Source: Glycine soja (taxonomy: Eukaryota > Streptophyta > Magnoliopsida > Fabales > Fabaceae). From it: a stretch of DNA of 64,000 nucleotides. Both the position numbers and the translations under genes were made by a program. The notes under the pieces were generated by a model. It searched no databases, was not told the DNA's origin, and saw only the letters and a program-made list of their open reading frames with translations. Location: the NCBI RefSeq assembly GCF_004193775.1, contig NC_041016.1, forward strand, positions 39,354,547 through 39,418,546, read 5' to 3'. Of this stretch, positions 46,082 through 57,081 are shown piece by piece; positions within the stretch are counted from its first letter, which is position 1, and every line of letters starts with the position of its first letter.

Positions 46082-47444
46082 GAAAGGCAAACAGGGAGCA
46101 ACTCTTGGCTAGCGTGGTAGGGGCATCCAATAATTGGTTCCCCCATTGGAAGGAAGGAAGAACTGTGGTTTTGTCCTCATGCAAAGGATTTCCAAATGTT
46201 CCGTTGATGGGAACAAGGGGTTGTATCAATTATAATCTCGTACTCGCCATATGACAACGCCTTTCATCGCCCGGGGTTTTGGTGACCCCAATGCGAGAAT
46301 ACTTCATGGAGTCCGCATGGCATGGGGCAAAGTAAAGATAAGGAGCTTAGGGGAAGCAGCAGCAGGATCGCCGACAGCTATCATAAGTGGCTAAGAATCT
46401 GAATGCAAGAGTTGGATTGGCTCCCAAAGCTAAAGGCTGCAAGAGAGGAAGAGGCTGAGACTTTGGAGGAGAGTGAGGAAGTGCAAACCCTAAAGGTGGA
46501 ACTTGAAAGAGCCCAAGTAGTCAAAGAGAAGTTCAAGTCAACGGCCATCAAAGTCCAAAAAGAGTATGATGAACTAAGGGACATCAATATGGCCACCGCG
46601 GAAGCCTTGGAACGAGAACATGGCCGAAACAAGTTTCGAGGAGCTTTGTGGGGCAGCAACAATGAGCTTAAGCTCCGAAGAGCCGAAAGGGATTAGTCGC
46701 AGGTCGAAGGCATGATCTTGAAAGACGAGTTAAAGGCTTGCCAAAGGTCGAAGAGAAGCTTGTCCGAGCAGTTAAGCAAGACCGTAGACCAGTACAAGGA
46801 AGAGCTAAGCTTGGCAGCGACTCATAAGCAAAGGCTAGAGGACGAGTACACCAAGGTATCAATCCTACAAGCAGAAAGGGAAGCAAGGGAAAGGGTGATC
46901 GATTCATTGCACAGAGAAGCAATGATGTGGATGGACAGGTTCACCTTTACTTTGAATGGGAGTCAAGAGCTTCCCCGACTGCTAGCCAAGGCCAAGGCAA
47001 TGGGAGATGAGAACTCGACTCCCAAGGAGGTTCACAGGCTCCTCAATTATTGCCAACAAATGATTATCTGATGGCCCACATAATTAGGAGCTACTATGGC
47101 AATTGTATTGTCGCTTTGATTTTGATTAGATAAACCCTTTTTGTTCCCCAATAAAATGAGGTTGATTTAATCCTGTGTGTTTAAAACTCTATGTGAATCC
47201 AATACTTCGACAACTTATCTTTAGCATGCATTCATGTTTAGTTTTTGTCGCGTTACTCACCACATTTTGTTCCTCTAGGAAGCAACACCATAACTAAACA
47301 TGCTCTAAGGCACCCCTATCGAACCCGATCAAAGACTAGAGTCATGGGTGACGTAGACGAGGTGCAAGAATAGATGAAGGCCGATATGGTGGCCTTGAAA
47401 GACCAAATGGCTTCCATGATGGAAGCCATGCTAAGCATGAAAAG
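46082..47444 (+). pseudogene. Ogre ORF1 part 2 and gag start
   Basis: 46087-46254 continues ORF1 (WFPHWKEGRTVVLSS; PLMGTRGCINYNLVLAI). 46403-46696 and 46712-47071 encode the charged coiled-coil part (RGALWGSNNELKLRRAERD; MMWMDRFTFTLNGSQELPRL). A TAG at 46694-46696 and other stops break it. 47072-47344 is an untranslated spacer. At 47345 gag begins (MGDVDEVQE-stop-MKADMVALKDQMASMMEAML) and is cut at 47444 by a B-type LTR. It is homologous to the minus-strand Ogre 38990-40480. Confidence 0.8.
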
Positions 47445-47747
47445 TGATGAGAATCCTGAAACTGACCAAATACAGGCTAAAGGCCCAAGTGGAGAAAGAC
47501 AAAGCCCCTGAGTGGAGAAAATGAAGGCCCAAGTGGAGAAGGATGAAGGCCTAGAGGCAGAGACACTATCAAGACTATTAATTGTTGTTGAAGGCCCAGA
47601 TTAATTTGAAGGTCCATAATAAATATGTTCTATTTTTTTATTTATAATTTTTTTGGCCCAAACTGTTTTGAAGGCCCATGTCTATTTTTATCTTTTTGTT
47701 CAGATACACTATAAGTATTGGTTTTTGTTTTCAATAAAAAGACCTTT
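47445..47747 (+). repeat. B-type LTR fragment (left part)
   Basis: Begins TGATGAGAATCC after AAAAG. From ~47545 it matches the family B LTR (CAAGACTATTAATTGTTG; GGCCCATGTCTATTTTTATC; TACACTATAAGTATTGG). It stops at AATAAAAAGACCTTT, where satellite begins. Bases 47563-47747 are repeated at 56518-56702. Confidence 0.78.
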
Positions 47748-48126
47748 AGTTCAGGTGCATAATATATTGACACGCTCGAAATTAAAGATGGATGCACTAG
47801 GCAAATTCAAACAACCATTACTTTTGACTCGGATGTCTGATTCAGGCCAATAATATATCGAGATGATCGAAATTGAACACAAGAGCTCTTGACAAATTCA
47901 AACGGCCATAACTTTTGACTCAGATGTCCAATTTAGGCCCATAATATATCGAGACGCTTGAAATCGAACAACAAAAGCTATCGAGAAATTCAAATGGTCA
48001 TAACTTTCCACTCAGATGTCCAATTCAACCTCATAATATATTGAAACGCTCGCAATTAAACATGGAAGCGTATGGCAAATTCAAAAACCCATAACTTTTG
48101 TCTCGGATATCCGATTCAGACCAATA
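47748..48126 (+). repeat. CentGm-type satellite, about four monomers
   Basis: ~91-92-bp units with CGCTCGAAATT, ACAAATTCAAA, CATAACTTTTGACTC and GATGTCCGATTCAGG phrases. Ends CAATA, the 5' copy of the SIRE1 target duplication. Confidence 0.9.
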
Positions 48127-49280
48127 TGTTAGTGCTTAGCTCTACGGAGTTTTAAAAGATTGGCTAAGATTTTGTTAAAACATAAGCACTTAGACAATGA
48201 AGGAAAGCTGGAGTTGCTGCACATGATGTCCAACGTTATGTCAAGGAATAAGATCGGGCTGCACAATGCACAAGGCAAGATAAAATGTCAAATGAAGAAT
48301 TGAAGTTGCAGGATCCACGATGTCGGATACAATGTCCTGACATCCTGCCCGAAAATACTGGAGTTGCTGCACAATGCATAAGTCAAGATAAAATGTCAAA
48401 TGAAGCATTGAAGCTGCAGGATCCACGATGTCGGATACGATGTCCTGACATCTTGCCCGAAAATACTGGACACATAAATCTGTTATATCTTTAACAGATT
48501 ATTGTGCAGTTAGCAAAAGATTAGATGATCTATCTTTAGGAACGAATTAAAAGATCATTAAAGTTCGAATTACAAACTAGAAGAGTTCGTTCAGGGATTA
48601 AAGATTAAAGATTAAAGATTCAAACTAAAAGATCAAACGTTATCTTTTAGATCTTTAAGTGCAGATTTTCAGGAAGAAGATAGATCTCATCCAGCATCAA
48701 GAAGTTGCAGCCCGGAATCGCACACTGCTATTTAAACATGAAGGCTGCACGGGTTTGAGTACCAAGTCCGGGATTGAAGAGTTATTTTGTGAGTTTTGGG
48801 ACTTGAGTGTTTTGTGAGCCACCTTGATGGTACCCTAACATCAAGTGTTGGACCTGAGTGTGTAGAGTTGATCTCTTGTGTGTAGAGTTGATCTCTAGTG
48901 TGTAGGGTTGATCCCTTTTGTTCAGAGTTGATCTCTGGTGTGTCTTTGATTTAATTGTAAACACGGGAGTGTGATTGAGAGGGAGTGAGCGGGGTTTCTC
49001 ATATCTAAGAGTGGCTCTTAGGTAGAGATCGCACGGGTAGTGGTTAGGTGAGAAGGTTGTAAACAGTGGCTGTTAGACCTTGAACTAACACTATTTTAGT
49101 GGATTTCCTCCCTGGCTTGGTAGCCCCCAGATGTAGGTGAGGTTGCACCGAACTGGGTTAACAATTCTCTTGTGTTATTTACTTGTTTAAACTGTACACA
49201 CTGTCAAATATAATCTGCATGTTCTGAAGCGTGATGTCGTGACATCCTGTACGACATCTGTCCCCAGGATCAGAATTTCA
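48127..49280 (+). repeat. SIRE1-type 5' LTR (1154 bp)
   Basis: TGTTAGTGCTTAGC..CAGAATTTCA, followed by AT and the primer site. A 108-bp unit is tandemly duplicated (48258-48365 and 48366-~48471). A TATA-like CTATTTAAAC lies at ~48728. Three 26-bp GATGTC-type motifs lie at 48319, 48427 and 49233. Confidence 0.92.
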
Positions 49281-49282
49281 AT

Positions 49283-49294
49283 TGGTATCAGAGC
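49283..49294 (+). other. SIRE1 primer-binding site
   Basis: TGGTATCAGAGC, a perfect initiator-Met tRNA site, two bases after the LTR. Confidence 0.9.
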
Positions 49295-49338
49295 AGGCAC
49301 TCGAAATCACTGAGTGAGATCTAGGGAGATAAATTCTG

Positions 49339-50859
49339 ATGAACATGGAGAAAGAAGGAGGACCAGTGAACAGACCACCAATTCTTGATGGAACCAACTA
49401 TGAATACTGGAAAGCAAGAATGGTGGCCTTCCTCAAATCACTGGATAGCAGAACCTGGAAAGCTGTCATCAAAGGCTGGGAACATCCCAAGATGCTGGAC
49501 ACAGAAGGAAAGCCCTCTAATGAATTGAAGCCAGAAGAAGACTGGACTAAAGAAGAAGACGAATTGGCACTTGGAAACTCCAAAGCTTTGAATGCTCTAT
49601 TCAATGGAGTTGACAAGAATATCTTCAGACTGATCAACACATGCACAGTGGCCAAAGATGCATGGGAGATCCTGAAAACCACTCATGAAGGAACCTCCAA
49701 AGTGAAGATGTCCAGATTGCAACTCTTGGCTACAAAATTCGAAAATCTGAAGATGAAGGAGGAAGAATGTATTCATGACTTCCACATGAACATTCTTGAA
49801 ATTGCCAATGCTTGCACTGCCTTGGGAGAGAGAATGACAGATGAAAAGCTGGTGAGAAAGATCCTCAGATCCTTGCCTAAGAGATTTGACATGAAAGTCA
49901 CTGCAATAGAGGAGGCCCAAGACATTTGCAACATGAGAGTGGATGAACTCATTGGTTCCCTTCAAACCTTTGAGCTAGGACTCTCGGATAGGGCTGAAAA
50001 GAAGAGCAAGAATCTGGCTTTCGTGTCCAAGGATGAAGGAGAAGAAGATGAGTATGACCTGGATACTGATGAAGGTCTGACTAATGCAGTTGTGCTCCTT
50101 GGAAAGCAGTTCAACAAAGTGCTGAACAGAATGGACAGGAGGCAGAAACCACATGTCCAGAACATCCCTTTCGACATCAGGAAAGGTAGTAAATACCAGA
50201 AAAGGTCAGATGAAAAGCCCAGCCACAGCAAAGGAATTCAATGCCATGGGTGTGAAGGCTATGGACACATCATAGCTGAATGTCCCACTCATCTCAAGAA
50301 GCAGAGGAAAGGACTTTCTGTATGTCGGTCTGATGATACAGAGAGTGAACAAGAAAGTGATTCTGACAGAGATGTAAATGCACTCACAGGGAGATTTGAA
50401 TCTGCTGAAGATTCAAGTGATACGGATAGTGAGATCACTTTTGATGAGCTTGCTATATCCTATAGAAAACTATGCATCAAAAGTGAGAAGATCCTTCAGC
50501 AAGAAGCACAACTGAAGAAGGTCATTGCAAATCTGGAGGCTGAAAAGGAGGCACATAAAGAGGAGATCTCTGAGCTTAAAGGAGAAGTCGGTTTTCTGAA
50601 CTCTAAACTGGAAAACATGACCAAATCAATAAAGATGCTGAATAAAGGCTCAGATATGCTTGATGAGGTGCTACAGCTTGGGAAGAATGTTGGAGACCAG
50701 AGAGGACTTGGGCTTAATCATAAATCTGCTGGCAGAATAACCATGACAGAATTTGTTCCTGCCAAAAACAGCACTGGAGCCATGATGTCACAACATCGGT
50801 CTCGACATCATGGAACGCAGCAGAAAAAGAGCAAAAGAAAGAAGTGGAGGTGTCACTAA
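49339..50859 (+). CDS. gag: SIRE1 gag, ended by an in-frame TAA
   Basis: 506 codons from MNMEKEGGPVNRPPILDG. The N-terminal copia gag domain includes YEYWKARMVAFLKSLDS, then KTTHEGTSKVKMSRLQLL. The first CCHC knuckle is CHGCEGYGHIIAEC (~302-315). An acidic Ser/Asp-rich segment follows, then a coiled coil (~380-450; EKILQQEAQLKKVIANLEAE). TAA at 50857-50859 falls inside a second CCHC knuckle, whose remaining part ([11 protein letters not shown]) follows in the same frame. The stop therefore breaks what would be a continuous gag-pol frame. Gag forms the virus-like particle. Confidence 0.9.
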   Translation: MNMEKEGGPVNRPPILDGTNYEYWKARMVAFLKSLDSRTWKAVIKGWEHPKMLDTEGKPSNELKPEEDWTKEEDELALGNSKALNALFNGVDKNIFRLINTCTVAKDAWEILKTTHEGTSKVKMSRLQLLATKFENLKMKEEECIHDFHMNILEIANACTALGERMTDEKLVRKILRSLPKRFDMKVTAIEEAQDICNMRVDELIGSLQTFELGLSDRAEKKSKNLAFVSKDEGEEDEYDLDTDEGLTNAVVLLGKQFNKVLNRMDRRQKPHVQNIPFDIRKGSKYQKRSDEKPSHSKGIQCHGCEGYGHIIAECPTHLKKQRKGLSVCRSDDTESEQESDSDRDVNALTGRFESAEDSSDTDSEITFDELAISYRKLCIKSEKILQQEAQLKKVIANLEAEKEAHKEEISELKGEVGFLNSKLENMTKSIKMLNKGSDMLDEVLQLGKNVGDQRGLGLNHKSAGRITMTEFVPAKNSTGAMMSQHRSRHHGTQQKKSKRKKWRCH

Positions 50860-53800
50860 TGTGGCAAGTATGGTCACATAAAGCCCTTTTGCTATCATCT
50901 ACATGGCCATCCACATCATGGAACTCAAAGTAGCAGCAGCAGAAAGAAGATGATGTGGGTTCCAAAACACAAGATTGTCAGTCTTGTTGTTCATACTTCA
51001 CTTAGAGCATCAGCTAAGGAAGATTGGTACCTAGATAGCGGCTGTTCCAGACACATGACAGGAGTCAAAGAATTCCTGGTGAACATTGAACCTTGCTCCA
51101 CCAGCTATGTGACATTTGGAGATGGCTCTAAAGGAAAAATCATTGGAATGGGAAAGCTAGTCCATGATGGACTTCCTAGTCTGGACAAAGTTCTGCTGGT
51201 GAAGGGACTGACTGCAAACTTGATCAGCATCAGTCAGTTGTGTGATGAAGGATTCAATGTAAACTTCACAAAGTCAGAATGCTTGGTGACAAATGAGAAG
51301 AGTGAAGTTCTAATGAAGGGCAGCAGATCAAAGGACAACTGCTACCTATGGACACCTCAAGAAACCAGTTACTCCTCCACATGTCTATCCTCCAAAGAAG
51401 ATGAAGTCAGAATATGGCATCAAAGATTTGGACATCTGCACTTAAGAGGCATGAAGAAAATCATTGACAAAGGTGCTGTTAGAGGCATTCCCAATCTGAA
51501 AATAGAAGAAGGCAGAATCTGTGGTGAATGTCAGATTGGAAAGCAAGTCAAGATGTCCCACCAGAAGCTTCAACATCAGACCACTTCCAGGGTGCTGGAA
51601 CTACTTCACATGGATTTGATGGGGCCTATGCAGGTTGAAAGCCTTGGAGGAAAGAGGTATGCCTATGTTGTTGTGGATGATTTCTCCAGATTTACCTGGG
51701 TCAACTTTATCAGAGAGAAATCAGAAACCTTTGAAGTATTCAAAGAGTTGAGTCTAAGACTTCAAAGAGAAAAGGACTGTGTCATCAAGAGAATCAGGAG
51801 TGACCATGGCAGAGAGTTTGAAAACAGCAGGTTCACTGAATTCTGCACATCTGAAGGCATCACTCATGAGTTCTCTGCAGCCATTACACCACAACAGAAT
51901 GGCATAGTTGAAAGGAAAAACAGGACTTTGCAAGAGGCTGCTAGGGTCATGCTTCATGCCAAAGAACTTCCCTATAATCTCTGGGCTGAAGCCATGAACA
52001 CAGCATGCTACATCCACAACAGAGTCACACTTAGAAGAGGGACTCCAACCACTCTGTATGAAATCTGGAAAGGGAGGAAGCCAACTGTCAAGCACTTCCA
52101 CATCTTTGGAAGTCCATGTTATATTTTGGCAGATAGAGAGCAAAGGAGAAAGATGGATCCCAAGAGTGATGCAGGAATATTCCTGGGATACTCTACAAAC
52201 AGCAGAGCATATAGAGTATTCAACTCCAGAACCAGAACTGTGATGGAATCCATCAATGTGGTTGTTGATGATCTAACTCCAGCAAGAAAGAAGGATGTCG
52301 AAGAAGATGTCAGAACATCGGGAGACAATGTAGCAGATACAGCTAAAAGTGCAGAGAATGCAGAAAACTCTGATTCTGCTACAGAAGAATCAAACATCAA
52401 CCAACCCGACAAGAGACCCTCCATTAGAATCCAGAAGATGCACCCCAAGGAGCTGATTATAGGAGATCCAAACAGAGGAGTCACTACAAGATCAAGGGAG
52501 ATTGAGATTGTCTCCAACTCATGTTTTGTCTCCAAAATTGAGCCCAAGAATGTGAAAGAGGCACTGACTGATGAGTTCTGGATCAATGCTATGCAAGAAG
52601 AATTGGAGCAATTCAAAAGGAATGAAGTCTGGGAGCTAGTTCCTAGACCCGAGGGAACTAATGTGATTGGCACCAAGTGGATCTTCAAGAACAAAACCAA
52701 TGAAGAAGGTGTCATAACCAGAAACAAGGCCAGACTGGTTGCTCAAGGCTACACTCAGATTGAAGGTGTAGACTTTGATGAGACTTTTGCCCCAGTTGCT
52801 AGACTTGAGTCCATCAGATTATTACTTGGTGTAGCTTGCATCCTCAAATTCAAGCTGTACCATATGGATGTGAAGAGCGCATTTCTGAATGGATACCTGA
52901 ATGAAGAAGTCTATGTGGAGCAGCCAAAGGGATTTGTAGACCCGACTCATCCAGATCATGTATACAGGCTCAAGAAGGCTCTCTATGGATTGAAGCAAGC
53001 TCCAAGAGCTTGGTATGAAAGGCTAACAGAGTTCCTTACTCAGCAAGGGTATAGGAAGGGAGGAATTGACAAGACTCTCTTTGTCAAACAAGATGCTGAA
53101 AACTTGATGATAGCACAGATATATGTTGATGACATTGTGTTTGGAGGGATGTCGAATGAGATGCTCCGACATTTTGTCCAACAGATGCAATCTGAATTTG
53201 AAATGAGTCTTGTTGGAGAGCTGACTTATTTTCTGGGACTTCAAGTGAAGCAGATGGAAGACTCCATATTCCTCTCACAAAGCAAGTATGCAAAGAACAT
53301 TGTCAAGAAGTTTGGGATGGAGAATGCCAGCCATAAAAGAACACCTGCACCTACTCACTTGAAGCTGTCAAAGGATGAAGCTGGCACCAGTGTTGATCAA
53401 AGTCTGTACAGAAGCATGATTGGGAGCTTACTATATTTAACAGCTAGCAGACCCGACATCACCTATGCAGTAGGTGTTTGTGCAAGATATCAAGCCAATC
53501 CTAAGATAAGTCACTTGACTCAAGTAAAGAGAATTCTGAAATATGTAAATGGCACCAGTGACTATGGGATTATGTACTGTCATTGTTCAGATTCAATGCT
53601 GGTTGGGTATTGTGATGCTGATTGGGCTGGAAGTGCAGATGACAGAAAAAGCACTTCTGGTGGATGCTTCTATCTGGGCAACAATCTTATTTCATGGTTC
53701 AGCAAGAAGCAGAACTGTGTGTCCCTATCTACTGCAGAAGCCGAGTATATTGCAGCAGGAAGCAGCTGTTCACAACTAGTTTGGATGAAGCAGATGCTCA

Positions 53801-54072
53801 AGGAGTACAATGTCGAACAAGATGTCATGACATTATACTGTGACAACTTGAGTGCTATTAATATTTCTAAAAATCCTGTGCAACACAGCAGAACCAAGCA
53901 CATTGACATTAGACATCACTATATCAGAGAGCTTGTTGATGATAAAGTGATCACACTGAAGCATGTTGACACTGAGGAACAAATAGCAGATATTTTCACA
54001 AAGGCATTGGATGCAAATCAGTTTGAAAAGCTGAGGGGCAAGTTGGGCATTTGTCTGCTAGAGGAATTATAG
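50860..54072 (+). CDS. pol: SIRE1 pol: protease, integrase, RT, RNase H
   Basis: In frame with gag, open from 50860 to TAG at 54070-54072. Numbering from 50950: protease [13 protein letters not shown] (~26-38), GAG-pre-integrase [13 protein letters not shown] and the Cys pair CGECQIGK (~155-200). Integrase core has HMDLMGPM (~220), [11 protein letters not shown] (~282) and [11 protein letters not shown] (~315). RT runs from TKWIFKNK and [15 protein letters not shown] to catalytic YVDDIVFGG (~725). RNase H has YCDADWAGS (~887), STAEAEYIA and LYCDNLSAI. Catalytic residues are visible in all four domains. The TAG is followed by CAGCTA, the context known for readthrough. Confidence 0.92.
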   Translation, partial: CGKYGHIKPFCYHLHGHPHHGTQSSSSRKKMMWVPKHKIVSLVVHTSLRASAKEDWYLDSGCSRHMTGVKEFLVNIEPCSTSYVTFGDGSKGKIIGMGKLVHDGLPSLDKVLLVKGLTANLISISQLCDEGFNVNFTKSECLVTNEKSEVLMKGSRSKDNCYLWTPQETSYSSTCLSSKEDEVRIWHQRFGHLHLRGMKKIIDKGAVRGIPNLKIEEGRICGECQIGKQVKMSHQKLQHQTTSRVLELLHMDLMGPMQVESLGGKRYAYVVVDDFSRFTWVNFIREKSETFEVFKELSLRLQREKDCVIKRIRSDHGREFENSRFTEFCTSEGITHEFSAAITPQQNGIVERKNRTLQEAARVMLHAKELPYNLWAEAMNTACYIHNRVTLRRGTPTTLYEIWKGRKPTVKHFHIFGSPCYILADREQRRKMDPKSDAGIFLGYSTNSRAYRVFNSRTRTVMESINVVVDDLTPARKKDVEEDVRTSGDNVADTAKSAENAENSDSATEESNINQPDKRPSIRIQKMHPKELIIGDPNRGVTTRSREIEIVSNSCFVSKIEPKNVKEALTDEFWINAMQEELEQFKRNEVWELVPRPEGTNVIGTKWIFKNKTNEEGVITRNKARLVAQGYTQIEGVDFDETFAPVARLESIRLLLGVACILKFKLYHMDVKSAFLNGYLNEEVYVEQPKGFVDPTHPDHVYRLKKALYGLKQAPRAWYERLTEFLTQQGYRKGGIDKTLFVKQDAENLMIAQIYVDDIVFGGMSNEMLRHFVQQMQSEFEMSLVGELTYFLGLQVKQMEDSIFLSQSKYAKNIVKKFGMENASHKRTPAPTHLKLSKDEAGTSVDQSLYRSMIGSLLYLTASRPDITYAVGVCARYQANPKISHLTQVKRILKYVNGTSDYGIMYCHCSDSMLVGYCDADWAGSADDRKSTSGGCFYLGNNLISWFSKKQNCVSLSTAEAEYIAAGSSCSQLVWMKQMLKEYNVEQDVMTLYCDNLSAINISKNPVQHSRTKHIDIRHHYIRELVDDKVITLKHVDTEEQIADIFTKALDANQFEKLRGKLGICLLEEL

Positions 54073-56073
54073 CAGCTACTGCAATCTGAACGTGCCCAAA
54101 TGAATCACTTAACATTAATAGCACGTTCACTACTAAGCCAAAACGAATTCGACCGTTGCTTCACACGCCCTTCTATATTCCTCATTCAAACTTATATTGT
54201 CGTGGTAATCCCGTCTTCAGCATTTCCCAATAGCTCTCAGAAATTTGCGAAATCATTCCAAACGCTCTGCTTTTCCATGGCTACCTCACCAAAAGAAACT
54301 TCAGCTTCTGGTTCACCCTCTGTACCATCATCTCCGCACCAGGAACAACCTGAATTCAACATCCAACCCATACAAATAATTCCTGGTCAAGCCTCTGCTC
54401 CTGAGAAACTGGCTCCCAGAAGACAACAGGGAGTGAAGATTTCTGAAAACCCTAGCCTTGCAACAAGTCCTAGGGAAGTAGACCCGGAGATGGATAAGAA
54501 GATCCGCAGTATTGTGAGTAGCATTCTGAAAGATGCTTCTGTGCCTGATGCTGAGAAAGATGTTCCAACATCCTCCACTCCAAATGCTGAAGTCCTTCCT
54601 TCACCCAGTGAAGAGGAGTCAACAGATGAAGAGGATCAATCCACAGAGGAGACCCCTGCACCAAGGGCACCAGAACCTGCTCCAGGTGACCTCATTGACT
54701 TAGAAGAAGTCGAATCTGATGAGGAACCCATTGCCAACAAGTTAGCACCTGGCATTGCAGAAAGACTTCAAAGCAGAAAGGGAAAAACCCCCATCAAGAG
54801 GTCTGGACGAATCAAAACTATGGCCCAGAAGAAGAGCACTCCAATCACTCCTACCACATTCAGAAGGAGCAAGGTTGGAATCCCCTCCAAGAAGAGGAAA
54901 GAAATTTCCTCATCCGATTCTGATGATGATGTCGAACTAGATGTCTCGACATCTAAGAGGGCCAAGAAATCTGGGAGAAAGGTGCCTGGAAATGTTCCTG
55001 ATGCACCATTGGACAACATCTCTTTCCACTCCATTGGCAATGTTGAAAAGTGGAAATATGTGTATCAACGCAGACTTGCGGTTGAAAGAGAACTGGGAAG
55101 AGATGCCTTGGATTGCAAGGAGACCATGGACCTCATTAAGGCTGCTGGACTACTGAAGACAGTCACCAAATTGGGAGACTGTTATGAAGGCCTAGTCAGG
55201 GAATTCATTGTCAACATTCCCTCTGACATAACTAACAGAAAGAGTGATGAGTATCAAAAGGTGTTTGTCAGAGGAAAGTGTGTTAGATTCTCCCCTGCTG
55301 TGATCAACAAATATCTGGGCAGACCTACTGATGGAGTGATAGATATTGCTGTTTCTGAGCATCAAATTGCCAAGGAAATCACTGCCAAACAAGTCCAGCA
55401 TTGGCCAAAGAAAGGGAAGCTTTCAGCAGGGAAGCTAAGTGTGAAGTATGCAATTCTACACAGGATTGGTGCTGCAAACTGGGTACCCACTAATCATACT
55501 TCCACTGTTGCCACAGGTTTGGGTAAATTTCTGTATGCTGTTGGAACCAAGTTCAAATTTAATTTTGGAAACTACATCTTTGATCAAACTGTTAAGCATT
55601 CAGAATCATTTGCTGTCAAATTACCCATTGCCTTCCCAACTGTATTGTGTGGCATTATGTTGAGTCAACATCCCAATATGTTAAACCACATTGACTCTGT
55701 GATGAAGAGAGAATCGCCTCTATCCCTGCATTACAAACTGTTTGAGGGGACACATGTCCCAGACATTGTCTCGACATCAGGGAAAGCTGCTGCTTCAGGT
55801 GCTGTGTCCAAGGATGCTTTGATTGCTGAACTCAAGGACACATGCAAGGTGCTGGAAGCAACCATCAAAGCCACCACAGAGAAGAAGATGGAGTTGGAAC
55901 GGCTGATCAAAAGGCTCTCAGAAAGTGGCATTGATGATGGAGAAGCAGCTGAGCAAGAAGATGACGCAGCTGAGGAAGAGGTAGAAGCAGCCGAGGAAGA
56001 AGAAGAAGCTGCTGAGGAAGAGGAAGATGCAGCAGATACTGAATCAGATGATGATTCTGAAGCCACCCCATGA
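54073..56073 (+). CDS. SIRE1 env-like ORF, in frame after the pol UAG
   Basis: In frame with pol beyond TAG, first Met at 54100 (657 codons to TGA 56071-56073), another Met in good context at 54277. It has an N-terminal hydrophobic stretch (SIFLIQTYIVVVIPSSAF, ~25-42), then a Pro/Ser/Glu-rich region and a basic region (KRSGRIKTMAQKKS; SKKRKE). A globular part follows (VRGKCVRFSPAVINKYLGRP; LGKFLYAVGTKFKFNFG). Then a coiled coil (~580-615) and an Ala/Glu repeat tail (AAEEEEEAAEEEEDAAD). There is no obvious fusion peptide or strong C-terminal membrane anchor. The globular part may match the 'putative plant transposon protein' domain. Role unknown; expression is proposed by stop readthrough. Confidence 0.85.
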   Translation, partial: QLLQSERAQMNHLTLIARSLLSQNEFDRCFTRPSIFLIQTYIVVVIPSSAFPNSSQKFAKSFQTLCFSMATSPKETSASGSPSVPSSPHQEQPEFNIQPIQIIPGQASAPEKLAPRRQQGVKISENPSLATSPREVDPEMDKKIRSIVSSILKDASVPDAEKDVPTSSTPNAEVLPSPSEEESTDEEDQSTEETPAPRAPEPAPGDLIDLEEVESDEEPIANKLAPGIAERLQSRKGKTPIKRSGRIKTMAQKKSTPITPTTFRRSKVGIPSKKRKEISSSDSDDDVELDVSTSKRAKKSGRKVPGNVPDAPLDNISFHSIGNVEKWKYVYQRRLAVERELGRDALDCKETMDLIKAAGLLKTVTKLGDCYEGLVREFIVNIPSDITNRKSDEYQKVFVRGKCVRFSPAVINKYLGRPTDGVIDIAVSEHQIAKEITAKQVQHWPKKGKLSAGKLSVKYAILHRIGAANWVPTNHTSTVATGLGKFLYAVGTKFKFNFGNYIFDQTVKHSESFAVKLPIAFPTVLCGIMLSQHPNMLNHIDSVMKRESPLSLHYKLFEGTHVPDIVSTSGKAAASGAVSKDALIAELKDTCKVLEATIKATTEKKMELERLIKRLSESGIDDGEAAEQEDDAAEEEVEAAEEEEEAAEEEEDAADTESDDDSEATP

Positions 56074-56517
56074 CCATCAGACCTTTATGTTCTTACTTTT
56101 TACTAGCTATAGGGGCATGTTCCTTTGAACAATTGATTACTATTGGTCTGTAATATTTGCACCTTAAGTTCATGCATTCTACTTTTGTCAAATTCTGTCT
56201 AAAAAGGGGGAGTAATAGTATTATGCTTGCTATTATGCATGATTTTGAGTAGTAGGATACTATGTATGATGTATGGCAGTAGGATACGATGTATGCATGA
56301 TTCATGATTTTGAGGGGGAGTTGTATGTATATGACCTTGAGGGGGAGACTGCTGCTGATGATGACTGATGTAAGCTACTAGTAGCTGATAGAAGATGCTG
56401 CAGTAAGCATGAAGACAGGGGGAGCAGGAGCAGAAAGCTGATGTCACGTGAGATGTCTTGACATCCTGGAGAAGACTTGTAGATTTGCAACTTGAAGAAT
56501 TTCCGCTGTGCTTGATT
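56074..56517 (+). other. SIRE1 3' untranslated region with repeated polypurine tracts
   Basis: Contains AAAAAGGGGGAG (56202-56213), TGAGGGGGAG (56311-56320), GAGGGGGAG (~56339-56347) and AGGGGGAG (~56417-56424). Serial tracts of this type before the 3' LTR are known for Sireviruses. One 26-bp GATGTC motif is at 56440-56465. The expected LTR does not follow; sequence jumps at ~56517 to a copy of the 5' flank. Confidence 0.82.
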
Positions 56518-57081
56518 ACACTATCAAGACTATTAATTGTTGTTGAAGGCCCAGATTAATTTGAAGGCCCATAATAAATATGTTCTATTTTTTTATTTAT
56601 AATTTTTTTGGCCCAAACTGTTTTGAAGGCCCATGTCTATTTTTATCTTTTTGTTCAGATACACTATAAGTATTGGTTTTTGTTTTCAATAAAAAGACCT
56701 TTAGTTCAGGTGCATAATATATTGACACGCTCGAAATTAAAGATGGATGCACTAGGCAAATTCAAACAACCATTACTTTTGACTCGGATGTCTGATTCAG
56801 GCCAATAATATATCGAGATGATCGAAATTGAACATAAGAGCTCTTGACAAATTCAAACGGCCATAACTTTTGACTCGGATGTCCAATTTAGGCCCATAAT
56901 ATATCGAGACGCTCGAAATCGAACAACAAAAGCTATCGAGAAATTCAAATGGTCATAACTTTCCACTCAGATGTCCAATTCAACCTCATAATATATTGAA
57001 ATGCTCGCAATTAAACATGGAAGCGTATGGAAAATTCAAAAACCCATAACTTTTGTCTCGGATATCCGATTCAGACCAATA
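56518..57081 (+). repeat. Second copy of the SIRE1 5' flank (B-LTR fragment plus satellite)
   Basis: Colinear, without indels, with 47563-48126 at a constant offset of 8955 bp. About six single-base differences, mostly transitions (for example GGTCC/GGCCC, CTTGAAATC/CTCGAAATC). Satellite begins at ~56703. Confidence 0.9.

Noticed and set aside
52119..52727. 202-codon minus-strand ORF inside SIRE1 pol
   Set aside because: It mirrors pol codons on the opposite strand, has biased low-complexity composition and no promoter or domain.
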